This document shows positions 10,590 to 19,682 of a stretch of DNA of 64,000 bases, in pieces. The DNA comes from Kineococcus mangrovi (GTDB taxonomy: Bacteria > Actinomycetota > Actinomycetes > Actinomycetales > Kineococcaceae). The stretch covers positions 248,001-312,000 of the forward strand of contig NZ_JBGGTQ010000005.1 of assembly GCF_041320705.1 (NCBI RefSeq). The letters are read 5' to 3'. Every line of letters begins with the position of its first letter. Positions within the stretch are counted from its first letter, which is position 1. Under the pieces are notes generated by a model. It did no database searches. It had not been told where the DNA came from and was given only the letters and a program-made list of their open reading frames with translations. The translations under genes and the position numbers were made by a program.

Positions 10590-11348
10590 ATGTCCACCCT
10601 GGAGATCCGCGACCTGCACGTGACGGTCGACGAGGCGGACGGTTCCGTCAAGGAGATCCTGCGCGGGGTCGACCTGACCATCGCCTCCGGTGAGGTCCAC
10701 GCCGTCATGGGCCCCAACGGGTCCGGCAAGTCCACGCTCGCCTACTCCATCGCCGGTCACCCCAAGTACACCGTCACCGGCGGCACCGTCACGCTCGACG
10801 GCGAGGACGTCCTGGCGATGAGCGTCGACGAGCGCGCCCGCGCCGGTATGTTCCTGGCCATGCAGTACCCGGTCGAGGTCCCCGGCGTCACCGTGTCGAA
10901 CTTCCTGCGCACGGCCAAGACCGCGATCGACGGCGAGGCCCCCAAGCTGCGCACGTGGGTCAAGGACGTCAAGCAGGCGATGGACGACCTGCGCATGGAC
11001 GCCTCCTTCGCCGAGCGCAACGTCAACGAGCACTTCTCCGGCGGGGAGAAGAAGCGGCACGAGATCCTGCAGATGGAGCTGCTCAAGCCGAAGTTCGCGA
11101 TCCTCGACGAGACCGACTCCGGCCTGGACGTCGACGCGCTGAAGATCGTCTCCGAGGGCGTCAACCGGTCGCTGGCCGCGGTGTCGCCCGGGGTGCTGCT
11201 CATCACGCACTACACGCGCATCCTGCGGTACATCAAGCCCGACTTCGTCCACGTGTTCGTGAACGGCAAGGTCGCCGAGCAGGGCGGCCCGGAGCTGGCC
11301 GAGTCCCTCGAGGAGACCGGGTACGACCGGTTCCTCGCCCCCGCCTGA
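10590..11348 (+). CDS. sufC: Fe-S cluster assembly ATPase SufC
   Basis: 252 aa ABC-type ATPase of the Suf complex. Walker A GPNGSGKST, signature FSGGEKKRHE, Walker B AILDETDSGLD and the H-loop LLITHYTRIL are intact. Its ATP hydrolysis drives the conformational change of SufB-SufD. The ATG immediately follows the sufD stop, with GAGGAG about 5 nt upstream. In many related genomes sufS (cysteine desulfurase) and sufU follow; here only 25 bases separate sufC from the sufT-like gene. Confidence 0.96.
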   Translation: MSTLEIRDLHVTVDEADGSVKEILRGVDLTIASGEVHAVMGPNGSGKSTLAYSIAGHPKYTVTGGTVTLDGEDVLAMSVDERARAGMFLAMQYPVEVPGVTVSNFLRTAKTAIDGEAPKLRTWVKDVKQAMDDLRMDASFAERNVNEHFSGGEKKRHEILQMELLKPKFAILDETDSGLDVDALKIVSEGVNRSLAAVSPGVLLITHYTRILRYIKPDFVHVFVNGKVAEQGGPELAESLEETGYDRFLAPA

Positions 11349-11373
11349 CCGGCCTCGACGACAGGGAGACACC

Positions 11374-11727
11374 GTGAGCGAGACCACCACAGCGACGGGT
11401 GCGGCGAACGGGCCGACCCCGGCGGCGCTGACCGACGTCGAGGAGGCCCTCAAGGACGTCGTCGACCCCGAGCTGGGGATCAACGTCGTCGACCTCGGCC
11501 TCATCTACGGGTTGACGGTGTCCGACGACAACGTCGCGACGATCGACATGACGCTGACCAGCGCGGCCTGCCCGCTGACCGACGTCATCGAGGACCAGAC
11601 CGCCCAGGCCCTCACCGACGTCGTCGCCGACCACCGCATCAACTGGGTGTGGATGCCGCCGTGGGGTCCGGAGAAGATCACCGACGACGGGCGCGAGCAG
11701 TTGCGCGCCCTGGGGTTCAACGTCTGA
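11374..11727 (+). CDS. sufT: SufT-like DUF59/MIP18 family protein
   Basis: 117 aa protein of the MIP18/DUF59 family, found at the end of suf operons and implicated in Fe-S cluster maturation. The core runs EEALKDVVDPELGINVVDLGLIYG, with the invariant DPE and a downstream SAACPLTD containing the conserved Cys, and ends in VWMPPWGPEKI...REQLRALGFNV. The GTG at 11374 has AGGGAGA 5-6 nt upstream. It is the last gene of the suf operon and is followed by a strong hairpin. Confidence 0.9.
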   Translation: MSETTTATGAANGPTPAALTDVEEALKDVVDPELGINVVDLGLIYGLTVSDDNVATIDMTLTSAACPLTDVIEDQTAQALTDVVADHRINWVWMPPWGPEKITDDGREQLRALGFNV

Positions 11728-11746
11728 CGCACCCCGGCCCGACGGG

Positions 11747-11782
11747 CCAAGGCCCCCGGACGTCCCCGTCCGGGGGCCTTGG
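11747..11782 (+). terminator. Terminator of the suf operon
   Basis: Perfect 16-bp stem (CCAAGGCCCCCGGACG) with a 4-base TCCC loop, starting 19 nt after the sufT stop. There is no T-run, which is usual for terminators in very GC-rich actinobacteria. Confidence 0.8.
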
Positions 11783-11857
11783 CGTGCCCGGACCCACCGG
11801 CCGGCTCGTAGACTGGCCCCACCCCCTGCCCGACCCGAGCCCCTGTGAGCTGCCCCC

Positions 11858-13456
11858 GTGATCGTCGCCACCGACATCGAACTGCGAGCAGGCGCGCGCC
11901 TGTTGATGGAGGGGGTGAACTTCCGGGTCGCCGCCGGTGACCGCATCGGACTGGTGGGCCGCAACGGGGCGGGCAAGACGACGCTGACCAAGGTGCTCGC
12001 CGGTGAGGGGCAGCCGGCGTCGGGGACGGTGACCCGGTCGGGGGAGATCGGCTACCTGCCCCAGGACCCGCGCGCCGGGGACCCCGAGATGCTGGCCCGC
12101 GACCGGATCCTGGCCGCCCGCGGGCTGGACGCCGTCGTGGCCAAGCTGCGCCGGGCCGAGGCGGACATGGCCAGTGAGGACCCCAAGGTCCGCGACCGGG
12201 CGATGGACCGCTACAGCAAGCTCGACGCCCGGTTCGTGGCCCTCGGCGGGTACACCGCCGAGAGCGAGGCGGCGCGCATCTGCGCGAACCTCAACCTGCC
12301 CGACCGCATCCTGGACCAGCAGCTCAAGACGCTGTCGGGGGGTCAGCGCCGCCGCGTGGAGCTGGCCCGCATCCTGTTCTCGGCCAGTGAGACCCTGTTG
12401 CTGGACGAGCCCACCAACCACCTCGACGCCGACTCCATCACCTGGCTGCGCGAGCACCTGCGCAACTACTCCGGCGGTCTCATCGTCATCAGCCACGACG
12501 TGGAGCTGCTCGACGTCGTGGTCAACCGCGTCTTCCACCTCGACGCCAACCGGGCCACGATCGACCTGTACAACGTGGGCTGGAAGAACTACCTCAAGCA
12601 GCGCGAGACCGACGAGAAGCGCCGCCAGCGCGAACGGGCCAACGCCGAGAAGAAGGCCGGGACGCTGCTGGCCCAGGCCGCCAAGATGGGCGCCAAGGCC
12701 ACCAAGGCCGTCGCGGCGCAGAACATGGCCAAGCGGGCCGAGCGGCTCCTGGACGGGCTGGAGGAGGTCCGCGTCCAGGACAAGGTCGCCAAGCTGCGCT
12801 TCCCCCGGCCCGCCCCCTGCGGCAAGACGCCCCTCATGGCCGAGGGGCTGAGCAAGTCCTACGGCTCGCTGGAGATCTTCACCTCCGTCGACCTGGCCAT
12901 CGACCGCGGCAGCCGCGTCGTCATCCTCGGCCTCAACGGGGCCGGCAAGACGACGCTGCTGCGCATGCTCGGCGGGGTGGAGGACCCCGACACCGGGCAG
13001 ATCGTGGCCGGGCACGGCCTGAAGGTGGGCTACTACGCCCAGGAGCACGAGACGCTGGACCACGACCGCACGGTGCTGGAGAACATGCGCTCGGCGTCCC
13101 CGGACCTGGACGACACCCGCGTCCGCACGGTGCTGGGCTCGTTCCTGTTCTCCGGCGACGACGTCGACAAGCCCGCCGGGGTCCTCTCGGGCGGGGAGAA
13201 GACGCGGCTGGCCCTGGCCACCCTCGTCGTCTCCAGCGCCAACGTGCTGCTCCTGGACGAGCCGACGAACAACCTCGACCCGGCCTCGCGCGCGGAGATC
13301 CTCGACGCGCTGAAGCACTACGAGGGCGCCGTCGTGCTCGTCACGCACGACGAGGGGGCCGTGGAGGCCCTGGGCCCCGAGCGCGTCGTGCTGCTGCCCG
13401 ACGGCGTCGAGGACCTGTGGAACGCCGGGTACGCCGAGCTCGTCTCCCTCGCCTGA
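11858..13456 (+). CDS. ABC-F family ATPase (duplicated ATPase domains, no membrane domain)
   Basis: 532 aa with two ABC ATPase domains: Walker A GRNGAGKTT and GLNGAGKTT, signatures LSGGQRRRV and LSGGEKTRL, Walker B LLLDEPTNHLD and LLLDEPTNNLD. A charged linker rich in K/R/E (KRRQRERANAEKKAG) separates them. ABC-F proteins act on the ribosome as translation factors or antibiotic protectors; the EttA/Uup-type layout fits a housekeeping role, but a resistance role cannot be excluded. GTG at 11858 is taken as start; there is no clear Shine-Dalgarno, and a TAGACT -10-like box lies at 11809-11814. In Streptomyces the same gene is followed by the small HTH gene found next here. Confidence 0.93.
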   Translation: MIVATDIELRAGARLLMEGVNFRVAAGDRIGLVGRNGAGKTTLTKVLAGEGQPASGTVTRSGEIGYLPQDPRAGDPEMLARDRILAARGLDAVVAKLRRAEADMASEDPKVRDRAMDRYSKLDARFVALGGYTAESEAARICANLNLPDRILDQQLKTLSGGQRRRVELARILFSASETLLLDEPTNHLDADSITWLREHLRNYSGGLIVISHDVELLDVVVNRVFHLDANRATIDLYNVGWKNYLKQRETDEKRRQRERANAEKKAGTLLAQAAKMGAKATKAVAAQNMAKRAERLLDGLEEVRVQDKVAKLRFPRPAPCGKTPLMAEGLSKSYGSLEIFTSVDLAIDRGSRVVILGLNGAGKTTLLRMLGGVEDPDTGQIVAGHGLKVGYYAQEHETLDHDRTVLENMRSASPDLDDTRVRTVLGSFLFSGDDVDKPAGVLSGGEKTRLALATLVVSSANVLLLDEPTNNLDPASRAEILDALKHYEGAVVLVTHDEGAVEALGPERVVLLPDGVEDLWNAGYAELVSLA

Positions 13457-13633
13457 GACCGGTTCGGGTGCAGCGCTGAAACGTTTTCGCAGGTGAGAGG
13501 CCCGCGGTGGGCGGTCCGACGCGGCTTCGACTGGCCAGGACGGGTCCCAGTGGTGACCATGGGGAGGGTCTGAGGTCGGCGAGGACGCGCAAGCACGGGG
13601 ACACGTGGACAGGTGGACATGGAGGAGGTCGAG

Positions 13634-13855
13634 GTGACCGAGACGATCAAGCGCGGTACCCGGTTGAGCGGGTCCGAACGCGAGCAGCTCGCCGGTGAGC
13701 TGTCCAGGGGGTACGCGGAGGGCAAGAGCATCCGGGCGCTGGCGGAGGAGACGGGGCGGTCCTACGGGTTCGTCCACCGGCTCCTGAGCGAGAACGACGT
13801 CACGCTGCGAAGCCGGGGTGGTGCCACGCGCGGCAAGGCGCGTCAGGGGGGCTGA
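13634..13855 (+). CDS. Small helix-turn-helix protein conserved in actinobacteria
   Basis: 73 aa. The core SIRALAEETGRSYGFVHRLLSENDVTLRSRGGATRG is a helix-turn-helix followed by a basic tail, very similar to a small protein that sits beside the same ABC-F gene in Streptomyces. Its target is unknown; it resembles a resolvase-type or Lsr2-like DNA-binding module. The GTG at 13634 is chosen because GGAGGAGG at 13621-13628 is at ideal spacing; in-frame ATG 13619 and GTG 13613 lack such a site. Confidence 0.85.
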   Translation: MTETIKRGTRLSGSEREQLAGELSRGYAEGKSIRALAEETGRSYGFVHRLLSENDVTLRSRGGATRGKARQGG

Positions 13856-13870
13856 GGCGCCCCGAGCGTC

Positions 13871-13914
13871 GTCCGCCCCGCCGGGCCGCCCGCGGCGGCC
13901 CGGCGCGGGCGGAC
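13871..13914. terminator. Bidirectional terminator between the HTH and SDR genes
   Basis: A 20-bp stem (13871-13890 against 13894-13914) with one bulged base and a 3-nt loop, lying between convergent genes that end at 13855 and 13919. It is the longest hairpin in this part of the window. Confidence 0.8.
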
Positions 13915-13918
13915 CCGT

Positions 13919-14671
13919 TCACAGGGAGCGGTCGGTCCCGCCGTCGACGAGCAACGAGGCTCCGGTGATGTAGCTGGCGGCGGGGGACAGCAGGAAGACC
14001 GCCGCGCGGGCGAACTCGTCCGGCAGCCCGGCGCGACGCAGCGGGATGGTGTCCAGCAGGTCCGTGGCCAGGTCGGCGGGGTCCTCGAACTCCAGCGGTG
14101 AGCTGGCGTCGACGTGACCGGCGAGCAGGTTGTTGATCCGCACCCCGCGCGGGCCGAGCTCGTCGGCCAGCGCCTTGGCGGCCATGGCCAGGCCCGGGCG
14201 CAGCCCGTTGGCGACGCCGGCGTCCATGACGGGACTGCGCGCGGTGCTCGACAGGAGCAGCACCATCGAGGCGCCCTCGCCGGTGGCGGCCTTGCCGACC
14301 GAGCGGGCCAGCCGCAGCGGTCCGAGCAGGCTGGACTCGAACGCCTCTCGCCAAGCGCCGTCGGCGGCCTCCAGGACGGTCGAGGTCGGTGGGGCTCCGC
14401 AGGAGATGACCGCGCCGTCGAGGCGGCCGAAGCGGGCGTTGGCGGCGGCCACGAGGCGGGTCTCGGTACCGGGGTCGGAGATGTCGCCGGGCACGAGCAG
14501 CATGCGCCCCGGGTCGCCGATGCTGGGGGCCACCGCGGCCAGCTCCTCCTCGTCGGCCGCGTGCAGCACGAGCAGTCCGCCCTCGTCGGCGAGCACCCTC
14601 GCACAGGCCAGGCCCAGACCGGTGGACGCACCGGAGACGATGTACACGCGGTCAGTGAGGCCCAAGTCCAT
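13919..14671 (-). CDS. SDR-family protein lacking the catalytic tyrosine
   Basis: 250 aa Rossmann-fold protein of the classical short-chain dehydrogenase size. The cofactor motif is SGASTGLG, the NNAG-like region is VISCGA, and the C-terminus ITGASLLVDGGTDRSL is typical. The catalytic serine (LLLSSTARS) and lysine are present, but where YxxxK is expected the sequence reads GLAMAAK, with Ala in place of Tyr. A related actinobacterial subgroup has the pattern LRPGLA-x-MAK. It may therefore bind NAD(P) without ordinary dehydrogenase activity. ATG 14671 is chosen because MDLGLTDRV leads directly into the Rossmann strand; the frame is open up to 14725. Confidence 0.82.
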   Translation of the reverse strand: MDLGLTDRVYIVSGASTGLGLACARVLADEGGLLVLHAADEEELAAVAPSIGDPGRMLLVPGDISDPGTETRLVAAANARFGRLDGAVISCGAPPTSTVLEAADGAWREAFESSLLGPLRLARSVGKAATGEGASMVLLLSSTARSPVMDAGVANGLRPGLAMAAKALADELGPRGVRINNLLAGHVDASSPLEFEDPADLATDLLDTIPLRRAGLPDEFARAAVFLLSPAASYITGASLLVDGGTDRSL

Positions 14672-14800
14672 GAGCCTATTGTTGCGCAGAGTGCCCGATG
14701 AGACACACATCATGATCCCATGCACCCGAACGGGCGAATTTGCGCGGGGTGACCGGGCTTCCTGCCGGTGGTGGTTCCCCTCGTTGGACGGTCCGTCCGG

Positions 14801-15790
14801 TCAGCGGTGCTCGACGCGGGCGTCGAGCTCGGCGTCCTCAGCCGCCTCGTCGACCCCCTCGCGCCGGCGCCGGCGGCGGGGTGCGGGCGGCGCAGCGGAC
14901 GTCGTGCCGGCTCCTCGTGGTGCCCGGTCCTGCGCGGTGCCCGGGGTGGTGCCCGGGGTGGGGTCCTGGGGGGTCTGGTCCTCTTCGGCGCGGGCCTGCA
15001 GCTCCCGCCGCCCGGCGACGACCCACACGACGAGCGCGGTGAGCGCGAACCCGAACCACTGCACCGTGTAGGCCAGGTGCGGTCCCTCGTCGACGGCCGG
15101 TCGTTCGGCCGGGGCCGGGGCCGGGACGGCGGCCGGGCTGGTCCCGGAGGCGGGTGCCTCCGAGGCCAGGAGCGCGTACCCGCCCAGCAGGCGGGGCGGG
15201 TCGTCGAGGGCCCCCTCGACGGCGGCGGTGACGCTGTCGCCGGCGATGGACGTCACCTGCCCGGCCGGGACGCGGCCGCGCTTGTCGTCCTCCCACTGCC
15301 GCAGCCGGGCCACGACCGTCACCCGCCCCGCCGGTGGGGCGGGGACGGCGTCGGGGCGCTCGGTGGAGTCGTCCCCGGCGGGCAGCCAGCCGCGGTCGAC
15401 GAGCAGCGCCGTCCCGTCGTCCTGGACGAGGGGGACCAGCACTTCGTAGCCGAACCGTTCGTCGCGGGGGCGGTTGCGGACCAGGACGGTCGCGTCGGTG
15501 TCGTAGGTGCCCGTCAGGCGCACGGGCGTCCAGACGTCACCGGGGGCCAGCACCTGCCCGTCGCCGAGCACGGAGTCCACGGGCACGGGCGCGGCGTCGT
15601 AGTTCTGCACCAGGGGGGCGTTGGCGGCCAGGCGTTCCTCGCGCCGGTGCCACTGCCACCGGCCCAGGGCGCAGCACACGAGGGCGACGAGGACGGCCAG
15701 GGCCAGCCCGCGCAGCCAGCGCGGTTCGCGCAGCAGCCGCAGGACGTTCCGGCTCGCCGGCCGGGCGTCCCGCACGCCTGCTCCCCTCAC
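14801..15790 (-). CDS. SURF1-family cytochrome oxidase assembly protein
   Basis: 329 aa. There is an N-terminal transmembrane helix (WLRGLALAVLVALVCCALGRWQWHRR, with the conserved GxWQ), a periplasmic domain with LLVDRGWLP, and a C-terminal helix (YTVQWFGFALTALVVWVV) with the conserved QWF. SURF1 proteins support heme A insertion and assembly of aa3 oxidase, which links functionally to ctaB at 4 kb. A long Pro/Ala/Arg-rich cytoplasmic tail of about 70 aa follows the last helix. The GTG at 15790 overlaps the upstream gene's stop as GTGA. Confidence 0.9.
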   Translation of the reverse strand: MRGAGVRDARPASRNVLRLLREPRWLRGLALAVLVALVCCALGRWQWHRREERLAANAPLVQNYDAAPVPVDSVLGDGQVLAPGDVWTPVRLTGTYDTDATVLVRNRPRDERFGYEVLVPLVQDDGTALLVDRGWLPAGDDSTERPDAVPAPPAGRVTVVARLRQWEDDKRGRVPAGQVTSIAGDSVTAAVEGALDDPPRLLGGYALLASEAPASGTSPAAVPAPAPAERPAVDEGPHLAYTVQWFGFALTALVVWVVAGRRELQARAEEDQTPQDPTPGTTPGTAQDRAPRGAGTTSAAPPAPRRRRRREGVDEAAEDAELDARVEHR

Positions 15791-16056
15791 GTCCTCAACT
15801 GTGCCACCTCGACGACCTCGCGCAGGAAACCCCTCGTGCCCAGGAACCGGCTGAGGTGCTCGCGGTGCTCCTGGCACGCCAGCCACGTCTTGCGGCGCTC
15901 AGGGGTGTGCAGGGTGGGGTTGTTCCACAGCAGACCGAAGTCGGCGTGGTGGGTGCAGCCGCGGGCGCTGCAGACGAGGTCGGAGGGTGGTTCGTGCGGC
16001 GAGGCCGCCGCCCAGGAGTGGTGGGTCGTTCCCCGGGGTTCCACGCGAGGTTCCAC
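15787..16056 (-). CDS. Conserved actinobacterial protein with possible zinc ligands
   Basis: About 89 aa. The conserved block is CSARGCTHHADFGLLWNNP...HTPERRKTWLACQEHREHLSRFLGTRGFLRE. A C-x4-C and a later C-x2-H suggest a metal-binding fold; homologues are commonly mis-named acetone carboxylase and lie beside SURF1 genes. Two in-frame GTGs (16056, 16041) lie in a short direct repeat of TTCCACGCG. I prefer 16056 because a CAGACT -10-like box ends 6 nt before it and no ribosome site is visible. Function unknown. Confidence 0.75.
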   Translation of the reverse strand: MEPRVEPRGTTHHSWAAASPHEPPSDLVCSARGCTHHADFGLLWNNPTLHTPERRKTWLACQEHREHLSRFLGTRGFLREVVEVAQLRT

Positions 16057-16141
16057 GCGGTCAGTCTGGCACCGCCGGGGCGGCTGTCCAACCCGTGAAC
16101 GTCCCCGTGCCGGCAGGTGTCCTCGCGGTGTCGGGCCGGTC

Positions 16142-16579
16142 TCACGTGCCGGGCCGCGGCCCGGGTCCGGAGGGGCCGGGGTCGTTCGGAGACCACACGT
16201 GGGTGATCTGCGCCTCCAGCGCGGGCAGCTCCTGCGGTTCGCGCGGGGCCTGGGGGGTCACGTCGAAGGAGTCCGGTGCCGGGCCGCGCGACTCGCGGCC
16301 GGCGTTGGCCAGCACGACGGCCACGTAGGGCAGGAAGACCGCACCGGCGATGAACAGCCAGCGCGACCAGTGGTCGATGAAGGCGAAGCACAGGAAGCAG
16401 GCGGTGCGGATGAGCATCGAGACGACGTACTTGCGGTACCGCACGCCGAGGTCGTCGGTGTGCGAGGTCGGTGCCGCGGTGATCCGGAAGGTCTCCTCCT
16501 GGGCGCGGTGGCCGTGCTGGGGCTGCTGGCCGGGCCGGGAGGGCGGGGTGCGTGCGTCGGAACTGCGCTGGTCGTGCAC
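16142..16579 (-). CDS. DUF3099 membrane protein
   Basis: 145 aa. Two hydrophobic helices (MLIRTACFLCFAFIDHW and WLFIAGAVFLPYVAVVLANAG) are preceded by RYRKYVVSM, the DUF3099 signature, with polar Pro-rich ends. Function unknown; common in actinobacteria. The GTG at 16579 is 6 nt downstream of TACCGT (16586-16591, minus strand), so it is likely leaderless. It is divergent from fabG. Confidence 0.82.
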   Translation of the reverse strand: MHDQRSSDARTPPSRPGQQPQHGHRAQEETFRITAAPTSHTDDLGVRYRKYVVSMLIRTACFLCFAFIDHWSRWLFIAGAVFLPYVAVVLANAGRESRGPAPDSFDVTPQAPREPQELPALEAQITHVWSPNDPGPSGPGPRPGT

Positions 16580-16649
16580 CGTTCAACGGTAAGCCCGCCC
16601 CCGCGGGCCGCACACCGGGACGGACGTGTGATGCGTTACGTTCCCCGCC

Positions 16650-17402
<753 letters not shown>

Positions 17403-17516
17403 GTGTCCGGTCCCTCCCCCTCGGGGGGCCGCAAGCTGGCCGTGCTGGGCGCCGTGATGATCGCCTTCATCGCGGGGCTGGCGCTGCTGTCGACGTGGGC
17501 CCTGGGGCACGGCTGA
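17403..17516 (+). CDS. Single-helix small membrane protein (37 aa)
   Basis: A GTG immediately follows the fabG stop and opens a 37-codon frame: a short polar N-terminus (SGPSPSGGRK) and one transmembrane helix (LAVLGAVMIAFIAGLALLST) ending WALGHG. Direct abutment to fabG and the single clean hydrophobic segment support a real, co-transcribed small protein. It is too small for most gene callers. Function unknown. Confidence 0.68.
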   Translation: MSGPSPSGGRKLAVLGAVMIAFIAGLALLSTWALGHG

Positions 17517-17526
17517 GCGCTGCGGG

Positions 17527-18774
17527 TCAGTCCCGGCCCAGGGCCTCGTCGGCCAGGTCGGCGTCCTCGACGTCCTCGCGGGTGATGCCCAGCAGCGGCA
17601 GGACCGCGTCCAGGTAGGGGACGTTGAGCGCGGCGTCGGCCTGTTCGCGCACGACGGGTTTGGCGTTGAAGGCGATCCCCAGACCGGCGGCGCCGATCAT
17701 GTCCAGGTCGTTGGCGCCGTCGCCGATGGCCACGGTGCGGTGCAGGGGCAGGCCCTCGGCGGCGGCGAACTCCCGCAGGGCGGCGGCCTTGGCGGCCCGG
17801 TCCACCACGGGTCCCAGGACGCGCCCGGTGAAGCGGCCGTGGACGACCTGCAGGCGGTTGGCGCGCACGTGCGCGATGCCGAGCTCGGCCGCCAGGGGCC
17901 CGACGACCTCCAGGAACCCGCCGGAGACCAGGGCGAGGGTGAACCCCAGCCGGTGCAGGGTGCGGCACAGCGTCCGCGCGCCGGGGGTCAGCGCGACGGC
18001 GGCGCGCACGTCCTGCACGACGGACACGTCGAGCCCTTCGAGGCAGGCGACGCGTTCGCGCAGGGAGGCGGCGAAGTCGAGCTCCCCGCGCATGGCCCGT
18101 TCGGTGACGGCCGCGACCTCGGCCCCGCGCCCGGCATGGGCGGCGAGCAGTTCGATGACTTCCTGCTGGATGAGGGTGGAGTCGACGTCCATGACCACCA
18201 GCCGGCGGCCCATCCGGGCCAGCCCGGCGGGGGAGACGGCGGCGTCCAGGCCGTGCCGGCCGGCCTCCACGGCCAGGGTGCGGCGCAGGGCCAGGACGTC
18301 GTCGGGGCCGCCGCGGGTGGACACGTCGAGTTCGACGCTGGTGACCGGTTCGGCCGACATCCGCCGCACGCGGTCGACGTTCGCCCCGGCCTGGGCCAGC
18401 ACCGTCGTGACGCGAGCGACCGCCGCCGGCAGCAGGGGGGCGCCGAGCAGGGTGACGTGCAGCCGGCGGGGCCGGTCGGTGACGTCCGTGCGCGGTGCGG
18501 TGCAGCGGATCTCCAGACCCTCCAGACCCTCCGGCCGCGTGCCGGCGACGGTGGCGCGCACCGCGTCGGCGCGGGTGAGCAGGACGGACAGGGTCAAGAC
18601 CCCGCCGACGACGACCTGCTCCACGTCGAGCACGTGGGTTCCGGTGGGTTCCAGGGCCGCGAACAACGCCGAGGTCACCCCGGGGCGGTCCGGTCCGGTG
18701 ACCGTCACGAGAACGCTGTCGGGCGCAGTGCCGGAGGGGGTGCCGGAGGGGGTGTCCGGGGTGGGGGTGGGCAC
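17527..18774 (-). CDS. serB: Phosphoserine phosphatase SerB with ACT-like N-terminus
   Basis: 415 aa. Two ACT-like domains (residues ~10-180, starting VLVTVTGPDRPGVTSALF) precede a HAD phosphatase domain with motif I MDVDSTLI, motif II LVSGGF and motif III/IV GDGANDLDMI. It dephosphorylates phosphoserine, the last step of serine synthesis; the ACT region suggests feedback by serine or other amino acids. Length and domain order match mycobacterial SerB2. The GTG at 18774 has no ribosome site but a TAGGGT -10 box (18782-18787, minus strand) 7 nt away, inside a palindrome. The N-terminus contains a short Thr-Pro-Ser-Gly repeat. Confidence 0.93.
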   Translation of the reverse strand: MPTPTPDTPSGTPSGTAPDSVLVTVTGPDRPGVTSALFAALEPTGTHVLDVEQVVVGGVLTLSVLLTRADAVRATVAGTRPEGLEGLEIRCTAPRTDVTDRPRRLHVTLLGAPLLPAAVARVTTVLAQAGANVDRVRRMSAEPVTSVELDVSTRGGPDDVLALRRTLAVEAGRHGLDAAVSPAGLARMGRRLVVMDVDSTLIQQEVIELLAAHAGRGAEVAAVTERAMRGELDFAASLRERVACLEGLDVSVVQDVRAAVALTPGARTLCRTLHRLGFTLALVSGGFLEVVGPLAAELGIAHVRANRLQVVHGRFTGRVLGPVVDRAAKAAALREFAAAEGLPLHRTVAIGDGANDLDMIGAAGLGIAFNAKPVVREQADAALNVPYLDAVLPLLGITREDVEDADLADEALGRD

Positions 18775-18804
18775 GCCCGGAACCCTACCGGGAGGGTTCC
18801 GGGC
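18775..18804 (-). promoter_or_regulatory. Palindrome containing the serB -10 box
   Basis: GCCCGGAACCCT (18775-18786) and AGGGTTCCGGGC (18793-18804) form a perfect 12-bp inverted repeat with a 6-nt loop. It starts 20 nt after the LLM gene's stop and ends at the base before the serB start codon. The proposed serB -10 (TAGGGT) lies within it. It could be the LLM gene's terminator, a repressor site, or both. Confidence 0.6.
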
Positions 18805-18824
18805 GTGGCCGGGTGCGGAGGCCC

Positions 18825-19682
18825 TCAGCCGTTCTTGCCGTCGCGCCAGGCGAGGAGGTCGGCCAGGACGGCGGTGTCGTGGTCGGGGCCGCCGACCCCG
18901 ATGGTGAACAGCCGCGCGCCGGCGGCGTACATCGTCTCGGCGTCCTCGACGGTCTCCACCCCCACGGAGCGTTCGATCTCCCCCGGGTCGCGACCGATCT
19001 CGGCGCAGCGCTCGTCCAGGACGGCGGACTTGCGGGTGAACGTCTCCACGTCGCCGAAGGTGTGCCAGATGTCGGCGTGCCGGGCCACCAGGCGCAGGGT
19101 CTTCTTCTCCCCGCCGCCGCCGATGAGGACGGGGATGTGGCGGGTGGGTGCGGGGTTGAGCTTGCCCAGGCGGGACTCGATGCGGGGCAGGTCGTCGCGC
19201 AGCTTGTCCAGGCGGCCGCCGGCGGTGCCGAACTCGTAGCCGTACTCGTCGTAGTCCTTCTCGAACCAGCCCGAGCCGATGCCCAGGACCAGCCGGCCGG
19301 TGCCGGGGTCCTGCGCGCTGCCGTGGGCGGAGATGTGGTCGACGGTGCGGGCCATGTCGGCGAGCAGTTCGGGGTTGCGGTAGGAGTTGCAGGAGACCAG
19401 CGCGCCGATCTCGATGCGGCTGGTGGCCTCGGCCCACGCGGCGAGCATCGTCCAGCACTCGAAGTGCAGGCCCTCGGGTTCGCCGTACAGGGGGTAGAAG
19501 TGGTCCCAGTTGAAGGCGATGTCGGCGCCCATCTCCTCCACCCGCGCCGCGGCGGCGCGGATCGCGGGGTAGGGGGCGTGCTGGGGCTGGATCTGGATGC
19601 CGATGCGCGCGGGCCTGTCCCCGGCGGTCCCGGGAGTTCCCGCGGGGTTCTCGGTGGTGTTCTCGGTGGGGGTGGTGCTCAC
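18825..19682 (-). CDS. LLM-class oxidoreductase, probably F420-dependent
   Basis: 285 aa TIM-barrel protein of the luciferase-like family. [21 protein letters not shown] at the start, [37 protein letters not shown] and [21 protein letters not shown] are typical of actinobacterial F420-linked members. The substrate cannot be read from sequence. The GTG at 19682 overlaps the glgC stop as GTGA, so it is co-transcribed with glgC, though no metabolic link is obvious. Confidence 0.85.
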   Translation of the reverse strand: MSTTPTENTTENPAGTPGTAGDRPARIGIQIQPQHAPYPAIRAAAARVEEMGADIAFNWDHFYPLYGEPEGLHFECWTMLAAWAEATSRIEIGALVSCNSYRNPELLADMARTVDHISAHGSAQDPGTGRLVLGIGSGWFEKDYDEYGYEFGTAGGRLDKLRDDLPRIESRLGKLNPAPTRHIPVLIGGGGEKKTLRLVARHADIWHTFGDVETFTRKSAVLDERCAEIGRDPGEIERSVGVETVEDAETMYAAGARLFTIGVGGPDHDTAVLADLLAWRDGKNG

